A stretch of 5,213 bases of DNA, from assembly GCA_913060845.1 (NCBI GenBank), contig CAJXVF010000233.1:1-5213 (forward strand). The letters run 5' to 3'. The notes under the pieces were generated by a model. That model saw nothing but the letters and a program-made list of their open reading frames with translations. It was not told the origin of the DNA and searched no databases. Origin of the DNA: an uncultured Alphaproteobacteria bacterium. Its GTDB lineage: Bacteria > Pseudomonadota > Alphaproteobacteria > Bin95. Numbering within the stretch: position 1 is the first letter of the stretch; every line of letters starts with the position of its first letter. Below, in pieces: positions 1-5,213 of the stretch. The translations under genes and the position numbers were made by a program.

Positions 1-26
1 GGCTCGGAGATGTGTATAAGAGACAG
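1..26 (+). other. Nextera (Tn5) sequencing adapter, left end
   Basis: Bases 8-26 read AGATGTGTATAAGAGACAG, the 19-base Tn5 mosaic end used in Nextera libraries. Bases 1-7 (GGCTCGG) match the adjoining part of the Nextera Read 2 adapter. This is untrimmed library sequence and not part of the organism, so genuine sequence starts at about base 27. As a result only 11 real bases precede the first gene and its promoter is not visible. Confidence 0.97.
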
Positions 27-37
27 AGAGAATCACC

Positions 38-907
38 ATGGCCGCTTTGCATTGCGAACCCCTTCACGCTGATTTCGGCGTCCGCGTCACTGGCATAGAC
101 CTTCGCCAGCCGCCTGGGCCTGAGCTGGCGGATAAGATTTGGGCGCTGATCGACGAATACTCCTTCGTCCATTTCCCAGATCAACCTGCCGACGATGATA
201 TTCAATTGGCCTTTACGCAGAGCCTCGGCGCACCCGAACCAAGCCATGTGGCGCTGGGTGAGGAAGGTCGCATCGAGTATTTTGGTACCATTGGCAATGT
301 GCAGCCAGATGGCTCCAAGCTTGGCAATGATCACCGCAAGACCAAGTTCCTAACCGGAAACAATATGTGGCACACAGACGCCTCGTTTAAAGCTGTGCCG
401 GCTGCACTTTCCATTATGTGTGCTTATGAGACGCCAAGCGAAGGCGGCCTGACGGAGTTTGTCAGCACCCGCGCGGCCTATGGGCGGTTGCCGAAGGCCG
501 AGCAAGCTGCACTCGATCCGTTGATCGCGATCCACGATTACACCTATTCGCGCTCCAAAGTGTCGCCGGATGCGGTGTCGCCGAAGCTGTCTAAATCCTT
601 GCCGCCCGTGCGCCAGAAGCTTGTACGGCGGAACGCGCGGGCCGATGCTAAGAACCTCTTCATTGGCTCCCACGTGCGGGAGATCGAAGGCATGGAGGCG
701 GGCGAAAGCCGGGCGCTGCTAGACCGGTTGGTGGATCATGCTGCGAAGCCAGAGAACATCTACGCCCACGCCTGGAGTCCTGCAGACTTGGTCATCTGGG
801 ACAACCGCTGCCTTCTGCATCGTGGTAGCGGTTACGACGCTGACAAGCATCGCCGCCGGATGCGCCAAACGCGCGTCACGGGCGCTGCGTCGTCATTGGA
901 AGAATAA
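38..907 (+). CDS. TauD/TfdA family Fe(II)/2-oxoglutarate-dependent dioxygenase
   Basis: A 289-residue cytoplasmic enzyme, full length for the TauD/TfdA family. These enzymes use Fe(II), O2 and 2-oxoglutarate to hydroxylate a small carboxylate, sulfonate or ether substrate, often cleaving it. The iron-binding triad is visible: His112 and Asp114 in WHTD (111-114), and the distal His261 in LLHRG. Arg273 and Arg276 in the RRMRQTR stretch are candidates for holding the 2-oxoglutarate carboxylate. The opening EPLHADFGVRVTGIDL and the WDNRCLLHRG block resemble the branch annotated as 2,4-dichlorophenoxyacetate dioxygenase-like more than taurine dioxygenase, but the substrate cannot be set from sequence. 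The ATG at 38 fits, because relatives begin a few residues before the PLHxxFG motif. AGAGA at 27-31 could be a weak Shine-Dalgarno. It converges on the amidohydrolase gene, so the two are neighbours but not one operon. Confidence 0.9.
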   Translation: MAALHCEPLHADFGVRVTGIDLRQPPGPELADKIWALIDEYSFVHFPDQPADDDIQLAFTQSLGAPEPSHVALGEEGRIEYFGTIGNVQPDGSKLGNDHRKTKFLTGNNMWHTDASFKAVPAALSIMCAYETPSEGGLTEFVSTRAAYGRLPKAEQAALDPLIAIHDYTYSRSKVSPDAVSPKLSKSLPPVRQKLVRRNARADAKNLFIGSHVREIEGMEAGESRALLDRLVDHAAKPENIYAHAWSPADLVIWDNRCLLHRGSGYDADKHRRRMRQTRVTGAASSLEE

Positions 908-908
908 T

Positions 909-921
909 CGCCGTCAGGGCG
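909..921 (-). terminator. weak candidate hairpin terminator between convergent genes
   Basis: A four-pair stem (CGCC at 909-912 with GGCG at 918-921) encloses a five-base loop and overlaps the amidohydrolase stop codon. Read on the minus strand it is followed by ATTATTCTT, a partly T-rich tract. The short stem makes a true intrinsic terminator uncertain, but it occupies the only space between the two converging genes. Confidence 0.25.
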
Positions 922-1552
922 CATTTGCAGCGACAGCAGCGCGAGCTTTTGCAAGCGCTTCGGCACCGCTCATGAGGTCTGCATATTTCTGGCCCATGTC
1001 GAACAGATTGGCTTCGTGGGGTTCAATCGCCCTGTCGCCACAGCAATCCGCAGCGACGACAGTGCGAAGCGCATAGGAGCAGCTGTCAATCACGCTGGCA
1101 CGGACACAGCCAGATGTTGTGGCACCAGTGACGATCAACGTATCCACGGACCGTTTCGCCAGCCAACTCATCAACGGTGTTGAGAAGAATGCTGATGGTC
1201 CGATTTTGCGGAGGACGAGATCACCTTCTACCGGTGCCAATTCTGGCACGATCTGGCTGATCGGTGCATCATCTGCCAACTGGTATAGCCCCGGAACTTT
1301 CATGGCGAATGTGCCGCCATCCTCGGCGTTAGCATCGAATACGGCGCGGGTATACGCGATGGGCGCGCCAATCTCCCGCATGCCCTCCAGCAAGGGCCGC
1401 GTTGCGCTAACTGCATCCTGAACATTGCCGCCGCCAAATACGTTTGGATCGGCAAAGCCCACCTGAAAATCCACGATCAGTAATGCAGGTCTACGCCCAA
1501 ATCCTACGGAATTCCCAAAGTTCTGGCGGTCATATACGGCATCTTCGGTCAT
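914..1552 (-). CDS. isochorismatase-superfamily cysteine hydrolase, N-carbamoylsarcosine/maleamate amidohydrolase-like
   Basis: A 212-residue cytoplasmic hydrolase, of normal length for the family. The Cys-Lys-Asp triad is present: Asp28 in LLIVDFQ, Lys116 in VLRKIGPSAFF, and the nucleophile Cys149 in TGATTSGCVRAS. The blocks SGCVRAS (147-153), GDR (172-174), PHEANLFD (178-185) and KYAD (189-192) are typical of N-carbamoylsarcosine amidase and maleamate amidohydrolase (NicF). They are not the pattern of isochorismatase or nicotinamidase, which favours hydrolysis of a C-N amide bond with ammonia release. Which amide is used is unknown: no other creatinine- or nicotinate-degrading gene lies in the window. 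The ATG at 1552 has a Shine-Dalgarno GGAGA (1563-1559) six bases upstream. It is divergent from ppa and convergent with the dioxygenase, whose product could feed or share a catabolic route with it, though this is only inference from adjacency. Confidence 0.88.
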   Translation of the reverse strand: MTEDAVYDRQNFGNSVGFGRRPALLIVDFQVGFADPNVFGGGNVQDAVSATRPLLEGMREIGAPIAYTRAVFDANAEDGGTFAMKVPGLYQLADDAPISQIVPELAPVEGDLVLRKIGPSAFFSTPLMSWLAKRSVDTLIVTGATTSGCVRASVIDSCSYALRTVVAADCCGDRAIEPHEANLFDMGQKYADLMSGAEALAKARAAVAANAP

Positions 1553-1658
1553 AGCATTTCTCCAATAAATAGGCGGACTTCAGGCCTCAATATCCTGTTT
1601 AGTGTTTGATTAGATGATATAGAACCCGCAAATCGGAATCCTTTGAGGAATTCAGGAT
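1553..1658. promoter_or_regulatory. divergent intergenic region (amidohydrolase / ppa)
   Basis: This 106-base AT-richer spacer must hold the promoters of two genes read outward. It contains ribosome sites for both: GGAGA on the minus strand at 1559-1563, and GAGGAA on the plus strand at 1645-1650, eight bases before the ppa ATG. TATAGA at 1618-1623 is a possible -10 box for ppa, but the sequence 17 bases upstream (CTGTTT, 1595-1600) is a poor -35 match. I see no clear operator palindrome. The promoter role is inferred from geometry, and the individual boxes are weak. Confidence 0.5.
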
Positions 1659-2201
1659 ATGAATGTGAACGCCATACCGCCAGGGCAGAATCCGCCTTGG
1701 GATTTGAATGTCATCATTGAAATTCCAATTGGCGGTGAGCCAGTGAAGTATGAGGTCGATAAGGCGTCTGGCGCGCTGTTCGTTGACCGTTTCTTCCACA
1801 CCGCCATGTACTACCCCTGCAATTACGGCTTTGTGCCCCACACACTGGCTGAAGATGGTGACCCGGTGGATGTACTGGTTGCTGGGCGGAACCCGGTCAT
1901 TCCGGGTGCAGTCGTGCGCGTTCGGCCAATTGGGGTGCTGTTATTAAAAGATGAAGCGGGCATGGATGAGAAAATCCTGGCTGTGCCGGTTGATGCACTG
2001 CACCCGTATTTTTCTGGCGTATCTTCATTCTGGGACCTGCCGCAAATACTACTCGACCAGATCAAGCACTTTTTCCAACATTACAAAGACCTAGAGAAAG
2101 ACAAATGGGTGAAGGTCGAGGGTTGGGCAGAGGCCGATGAAGCCGCTCGTCTAATTGAAGCTTCGATCAAGCGGGCCGCCGAGGAAGATGATGCCAAATA
2201 G
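1659..2201 (+). CDS. ppa: inorganic pyrophosphatase (family I)
   Basis: A soluble cytoplasmic enzyme that hydrolyses pyrophosphate to two phosphates with Mg2+, pulling nucleic acid, protein and coenzyme synthesis forward. At 180 residues it has the usual length of bacterial family I enzymes. Every active-site residue known from the E. coli enzyme appears, offset by one position: Glu21, Lys30, Glu32, Arg44, Tyr52, Tyr56, the signature EDGDPVDVL with Asp66, Asp68 and Asp71, then Asp98, Asp103, Lys105, Tyr142 and Lys143. The wording NPPWDLNVIIEIP, KASGALFVDRF and HFFQHYKDLEKDKWVKV is of the alphaproteobacterial type and is the best taxonomic clue here. The ATG start is supported by GAGGAA at 1645-1650. 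It looks monocistronic, with hairpins downstream. This is a housekeeping gene, nothing about it is broken, and the assignment is near certain. Confidence 0.98.
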   Translation: MNVNAIPPGQNPPWDLNVIIEIPIGGEPVKYEVDKASGALFVDRFFHTAMYYPCNYGFVPHTLAEDGDPVDVLVAGRNPVIPGAVVRVRPIGVLLLKDEAGMDEKILAVPVDALHPYFSGVSSFWDLPQILLDQIKHFFQHYKDLEKDKWVKVEGWAEADEAARLIEASIKRAAEEDDAK

Positions 2202-2206
2202 GTTCA

Positions 2207-2259
2207 GACCGATAGCCTAAGATCACTCGGTCACGTAATAGCCATTCGGCTACTGTTTT
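2207..2259 (+). terminator. candidate terminator after ppa (two small hairpins)
   Basis: Two consecutive inverted repeats lie in the 73-base spacer after ppa. The first pairs GACCGA (2207-2212) with TCGGTC (2227-2232) around a 14-base loop. The second pairs TAGCC (2239-2243) with GGCTA (2248-2252) around the tetraloop ATTC, and is followed shortly by TTTT (2256-2259). The second has the form of a short intrinsic terminator, but five pairs and four Ts make it weak. If it works, the metallopeptidase would need its own promoter. Confidence 0.4.
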
Positions 2260-2274
2260 GTCTGGAGACGACCC

Positions 2275-3252
2275 ATGCGCATGTTTTCCTGTCCTGCTTG
2301 CGGTGCCACTGCTTTCTTTTCGAACATGGCCTGCGTTTGTGGGGTTGAATTGATGTTTGATCCGGCCAAACACGGCTTCGCAGTGAATGTGCCTGCATGT
2401 TCCAACCGTGCAGAAATCAGCTGCAACTGGGCTGCTGATACAAATACTGCGGGGCTTTGCAGATCTTGCGCGATGACGAAGGTCATCCCCGACGCCTTCC
2501 GTGGCGACAATCGCATGCTTTGGGCCAGCGCTGAGGCGTCCAAGCGCTGGGTGCTGGCGACACTGGCGCGTTGGAGTTGGTTTACGCCTGAAGACGCCGG
2601 GCAATCGCCAGAGTTTCATCTGCTATCGGAGGACACAGCGTCTGGCCCGGCCGTTGTGGTGATGGGTCATGCAGACGGTTTGGTGACCATTAACTTGGCT
2701 GAGGCGGATCCGGTTGAGAAAATCCGCCGCCGGGAAGCGCTGAGCGAGCGGTTGCGGACGATGACCATCCATTTTCGCCACGAGATCGCGCATTTCCTAT
2801 TCGAGCGGCTGACGGCGAGCCGGCCTGAATTCCCCGATGCGTTTCGAGCGATTTTCGGTGATGAACGGGAGGATTATGGCAAAGCCTTGAAGCGCCATTA
2901 CGCCAATGGCCCGCCAGAGGGTTGGACGGATGAATTCATCACGCCCTACGCCTCCAGCCATGCCCATGAAGATTGGGCAGAATCAGCAGCCCATGTCATG
3001 CACCTAACGGATATGCTCGATAGTGCTGTCGCCTCAAAGTTACTGCTGCCCCCGCTGAATAACCTGGATTATGACGCTTATGCCGAGCGAGATCCTGATC
3101 CGCTGATTGATGCGGCAGCTGCATACGGCGTCTCGCTCAATCACGTGAACCGGTCGATGGGGCATGGGGATATTTACCCATTCGTCCATAAACCTGCCGT
3201 GCGGGCTAAGCTTGTGGCAGCCCATGGCTGGATATCAGGTTTCGCAGCTTAA
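2275..3252 (+). CDS. putative zinc-binding metallopeptidase with N-terminal zinc ribbons
   Basis: A 325-residue protein matching the poorly characterised 'putative zinc-binding metallopeptidase' family (I believe Peptidase_Mx in Pfam, recalled and not searched). The N-terminus carries eight cysteines in two ribbon-like sets: Cys6, Cys9, Cys20, Cys22, then Cys42, Cys50, Cys62, Cys65. A linker ending in HADGLVTINLAEAD (132-145) leads to a zincin core with HEIAH (His169, Glu170, His173) inside HFRHEIAHFLFERL. FGDEREDYGKAL (194-205) and HEDWAESAAH (231-240) follow, and the latter likely supplies the third metal ligand (Glu232, Glu236 or a nearby His). There is no signal peptide or membrane helix, so it is probably cytoplasmic. 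The ATG at 2275 is chosen because GGAGA (2264-2268) lies six bases upstream; a second ATG at 2281 is also possible. Substrate and biological role are unknown. Proteolysis is inferred from the motif alone. Confidence 0.85.
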   Translation: MRMFSCPACGATAFFSNMACVCGVELMFDPAKHGFAVNVPACSNRAEISCNWAADTNTAGLCRSCAMTKVIPDAFRGDNRMLWASAEASKRWVLATLARWSWFTPEDAGQSPEFHLLSEDTASGPAVVVMGHADGLVTINLAEADPVEKIRRREALSERLRTMTIHFRHEIAHFLFERLTASRPEFPDAFRAIFGDEREDYGKALKRHYANGPPEGWTDEFITPYASSHAHEDWAESAAHVMHLTDMLDSAVASKLLLPPLNNLDYDAYAERDPDPLIDAAAAYGVSLNHVNRSMGHGDIYPFVHKPAVRAKLVAAHGWISGFAA

Positions 3253-3695
3253 ACCGGCACATTGTAGAGAATGAAGTCCGATTTCGGGCTGTAGGTGTCA
3301 TAGAGACGCCGGGCCGGGTAATTGAATTCCTGCGTCAGCCAGCGGACGTTTGGCAGGCCCTTAGCCTTTGCAAATTCCCGGACATAATCGATGAGCGCAC
3401 GCCCAACGCCACCGCCACGAAGGTCGGGCAGTGTGTAGAGGTCGCTCAAGTAGCAGGTCATGCCGCCGCCGAGTGAGCGGTGCATGAGCTGGTATTGCGT
3501 GAAGGCGACCACATCGCCATCTGCATTTTCAGCGACCGCACACCAGAAGTCATTTTCGGGATCGAATATCCAGCCCCAAACCGCATTGAAGCCACCCTCA
3601 GGCACGTTGGTTTTATAGAATTCCGCATAGCTCTGGAACATCTGTTCCCAGATCGCGCGGTCCCCTTCGGCCAATGGGCGAATGTTGGCGGGCAT
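3249..3695 (-). CDS. GNAT family N-acetyltransferase
   Basis: A 148-residue single-domain acetyltransferase of the Gcn5-related fold, predicted to move an acetyl group from acetyl-CoA to an amine. The acetyl-CoA loop is RGGGVG (93-98) after the strand YLSDLYTLPDL (82-92), followed by helix GRALIDYVREFA. The NYPARRLYDTY block near residues 120-130 is the usual motif B with its tyrosine. The N-terminal IRPLAEGDRAIWEQMF is the usual first strand and helix. The substrate cannot be told. It starts two bases after the transporter's stop, and its strong Shine-Dalgarno AAAGGAG (3710-3704) lies inside the transporter's last codons, so the two are very likely co-transcribed and translationally coupled. 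Its stop codon overlaps that of the convergent metallopeptidase gene. Confidence 0.9.
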   Translation of the reverse strand: MPANIRPLAEGDRAIWEQMFQSYAEFYKTNVPEGGFNAVWGWIFDPENDFWCAVAENADGDVVAFTQYQLMHRSLGGGMTCYLSDLYTLPDLRGGGVGRALIDYVREFAKAKGLPNVRWLTQEFNYPARRLYDTYSPKSDFILYNVPV

Positions 3696-3697
3696 AG

Positions 3698-4588
3698 TCA
3701 GGTCTCCTTTGACGGGCGGATGAGCGTTACAGCGACGGACGCGACGATCATCGCAAGGGCCGTATATTTTTGCCAGGACGGCGGATCACCCAGCAAAACC
3801 ATTGCTGACCCCACGGCGACAACCGGCGCGATCAGCGTTGAAATAGCGGCGATGGTTGCTGGCAGGCGGGCGAGCAGCACTGTCCAAAGCACATAGCAGA
3901 CAATCATTGGCCCCAGCACGTGGAACGTCATGGTCCCTATTACAGGAGCGCTTGGCAGGGTTTGATGCCAGGGCGGTTCAAACACCAGGACGATCGGCCA
4001 GCAGACCAAGCCAGACGCTACGAAATACCAAACGGCTTGGGACAATGCTGGCAAGGTCCAGGTTCTGGTTTTCAGCAACACATTGCCGATGGACCAACTT
4101 AATGCCGCCAGCAGCATAATCACCGGCCCAAGCGGCTCCTTGATGATGGCGCTGAAGTTCTCGGAAGCGAGGACGACTAGCGCCGCCATGCCGACTGCAA
4201 GGGCAATAGCCACGCGCTTATCAAACCGTTCGCCAAGGAAGCCTGCCGCCAAGCCTGCCGTTAGCGCAGGCATGGTGTAGGCAATGATGGCGGCTTTGGA
4301 TGTCTCAACCAGGATCTGACCAAGGGATGTCATGGCGTTAAAGCCAAAGACCAAAAAGAACCCTGCAATGAAGATGGGCCAAACCTCATCGCGCGGCGGT
4401 CGCATCGGCAAGCCTTTGGCGCGGACGATTGCGGTTAGACCAAGGGCCGCAAGCGTGAAGGCAACTGCCCGGATCGTCAGCGGCTCAATCTCCGTCAGCA
4501 TGAATTTAACCGCAGGCCAATTCAGCCCCCACAGCACGCCAATCAACAAAACGGCAAAGATGGAAACTCCGCTGACGGATGAGCGCAA
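3698..4588 (-). CDS. DMT superfamily (EamA) transporter
   Basis: A 296-residue inner-membrane protein of the drug/metabolite transporter superfamily with two tandem EamA repeats, roughly residues 11-141 and 154-290, giving about ten helices. The first helix carries the characteristic WGLNWP (20-25). Each repeat ends in the typical pore-helix block, YTMPALTAG...FLGER (104-121) and the later STLIAPVVAVGSA...LLGDPP. Members export amino acids, metabolites or drugs; the substrate is unknown here. The only start that keeps the first helix is TTG at 4588. No ATG or GTG occurs between it and the in-frame stop at 4601-4603, and the next Met (30) would remove helix one. No good Shine-Dalgarno precedes the TTG, so the start is less certain than the gene. 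It is followed at two bases by the acetyltransferase, and the membrane protein gene lies 43 bases upstream. Confidence 0.92.
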   Translation of the reverse strand: MRSSVSGVSIFAVLLIGVLWGLNWPAVKFMLTEIEPLTIRAVAFTLAALGLTAIVRAKGLPMRPPRDEVWPIFIAGFFLVFGFNAMTSLGQILVETSKAAIIAYTMPALTAGLAAGFLGERFDKRVAIALAVGMAALVVLASENFSAIIKEPLGPVIMLLAALSWSIGNVLLKTRTWTLPALSQAVWYFVASGLVCWPIVLVFEPPWHQTLPSAPVIGTMTFHVLGPMIVCYVLWTVLLARLPATIAAISTLIAPVVAVGSAMVLLGDPPSWQKYTALAMIVASVAVTLIRPSKET

Positions 4589-4631
4589 TGGATAAGCTTT
4601 CTACGGCTGAAGGAAGAGTGCGCGGCAGGCT

Positions 4632-5167
4632 CTAGCGGAAGCCAAGAAGTCTGAGCAAGCTGCTGGCGAGCAAGAGCAGCGAAATAACGATAGGAATGGC
4701 ATAGAGCAATCTTCGCCGTTTGACGATGGACCTTAAGCTGTTGGGTTTATCTTCAGCATCTGGTCCCACATAGTTCTGATCAAGCGGTGAGCTTGCTAGG
4801 CTTTTGGTCCGCATGGCATTCACTTGGTCGAGGAAAGCCAATGCGGTCTCTGCATCACTACTGACACGATAGCGCCCAAGCAAAATGATGATATCGGCAT
4901 CGACGAAGTCGGGCGTTGGTCGGTCTGAGAGCTGCTGAAATTCCACTACGTTCCCTGGGTACATCGCGACAAGACTACAATGCGATGCAGCTAAGCCTGG
5001 AGGCGGACTAAGGGAGAATGTGCCTGTCTGCCGCCACATCCAAACTTTGCGGCTAAATGCGGTTCTAAGCTCAAGCCTATCGTCGTAGAGGCATAAGAGC
5101 GGATACCCTTTGACCATATCGTTGATAGACAGGCCGACCAGAGCGAGATAGCAGAAAAGTATAATAA
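4632..5167 (-). CDS. membrane protein of unknown function, 5' end missing at contig edge
   Basis: I do not recognise this protein with confidence. An ATG at 5117 would give 161 residues, but no Shine-Dalgarno precedes it and the frame stays open to the end of real sequence. The 16 extra codons encode IILFCYLALVGLSIND, a membrane helix, so the gene most likely starts beyond the window. Numbered from that ATG, a soluble part (about 5-132) opens with PLLCLYDDRLEL and VWMWRQTGTFSL. That pattern recalls bacterial PH-like domains that sit between membrane helices, which is only a tentative likeness. A basic cluster KRRR (133-136) then precedes a C-terminal helix (about 137-160), suggesting that end enters the membrane from the cytoplasm. 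It reads in the same direction as the transporter, 43 bases upstream of it, and may share its transcript. Confidence 0.7.
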
Positions 5168-5213
5168 CTGTCTCTTATACACATCTCCGAGCCCACGAGA
5201 CCTCTCTACATCT
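5168..5213 (+). other. Nextera (Tn5) adapter with i7 index, right end
   Basis: Bases 5168-5186 are CTGTCTCTTATACACATCT, the reverse complement of the Tn5 mosaic end. Bases 5187-5201 are the rest of the Read 2 adapter. Bases 5202-5209 (CTCTCTAC) match the Nextera i7 index N707 as I recall it, and the last four (ATCT) begin the P7 flow-cell sequence. This is read-through of a short library insert and not genomic DNA. Any peptide read through it (such as one starting MYKRQ on the minus strand) is an artefact. Confidence 0.98.

Noticed and set aside
738..1076. A 112-residue plus-strand frame crossing the ends of the dioxygenase and amidohydrolase genes
   Set aside because: It overlaps two well-supported genes, has no recognisable domain and shows low-complexity Ala/Arg/Ser composition typical of a shadow frame.
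914..1552. True isochorismatase or nicotinamidase function
   Set aside because: The superfamily fold and triad fit, but the SGCVRAS and PHEANLFD blocks point to the carbamoylsarcosine/maleamate amidohydrolase branch, and no siderophore or NAD salvage genes are nearby.
2167..2619. A 150-residue minus-strand frame over the ppa/metallopeptidase spacer
   Set aside because: It runs antisense to the Cys-rich start of the metallopeptidase and the ppa end. It shows no domain, and the sense genes have motifs and ribosome sites.
3480..3896. A 138-residue plus-strand frame antisense to the acetyltransferase and transporter
   Set aside because: The minus-strand genes have family motifs and a coupled ribosome site, whereas this frame has none.
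27..5167. A new defence, CRISPR or retron-like system
   Set aside because: No repeat array, reverse transcriptase, nuclease, toxin-antitoxin pair or structured RNA could be seen. All intact genes fall in known enzyme or transporter families.
4991..5182. A 63-residue minus-strand reading frame beginning MYKRQ
   Set aside because: Its first residues are the translated Nextera adapter, a familiar spurious protein start. The rest overlaps the better-supported membrane protein frame.
1..5213. Perfect terminal inverted repeats suggesting a composite or linear mobile element
   Set aside because: The repeats are exactly the Tn5 mosaic end plus Nextera Read 2 adapter, with an index barcode beyond on the right. 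No transposase lies inside. It is a library artefact.

Overview
The window is a contig fragment of about 5.1 kb, genuine from about base 27 to base 5167. Illumina Nextera (Tn5) library adapter lies at both ends (1-26 and 5168-5213). The right-hand adapter even runs on into an 8-base i7 index. These ends are laboratory sequence and not a transposon. The genomic part is moderately GC-rich and densely coded. It most resembles an alphaproteobacterium: the 180-residue inorganic pyrophosphatase is of the alphaproteobacterial type, and the zinc-ribbon metallopeptidase, TfdA-like oxygenase and DMT/GNAT genes suit that group. Genus cannot be read from this window.

Layout, left to right: (1) a TauD/TfdA-type Fe(II)/2-oxoglutarate dioxygenase on the plus strand (38-907). 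(2) Convergent to it with a 6-base gap, a cysteine hydrolase of the isochorismatase superfamily, close to N-carbamoylsarcosine amidase and maleamate amidohydrolase (914-1552, minus). (3) A 106-base divergent spacer holding the start signals of genes on both sides. (4) Inorganic pyrophosphatase ppa (1659-2201, plus). (5) A short spacer with two small hairpins, then a zinc-ribbon plus HExxH putative metallopeptidase (2275-3252, plus). (6) Convergent to it, with stop codons overlapping in one TTAA, a GNAT acetyltransferase (3249-3695, minus). This is preceded by a DMT/EamA transporter (3698-4588, minus), and the two form a tightly coupled pair. (7) A membrane protein of unknown function cut by the right edge (4632-5167, minus), probably the upstream member of the same minus-strand run.

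Only ppa is a core housekeeping gene with an assured role, removing pyrophosphate made in biosynthesis. The dioxygenase and amidohydrolase look like accessory catabolic enzymes. The transporter and acetyltransferase look like a small-molecule export/modification pair with unknown substrates. I found no RNA gene, CRISPR array, insertion sequence or phage gene, and nothing amounting to a new multi-gene system. The points most worth attention are the adapter ends, the edge-truncated membrane protein and the poorly characterised metallopeptidase.
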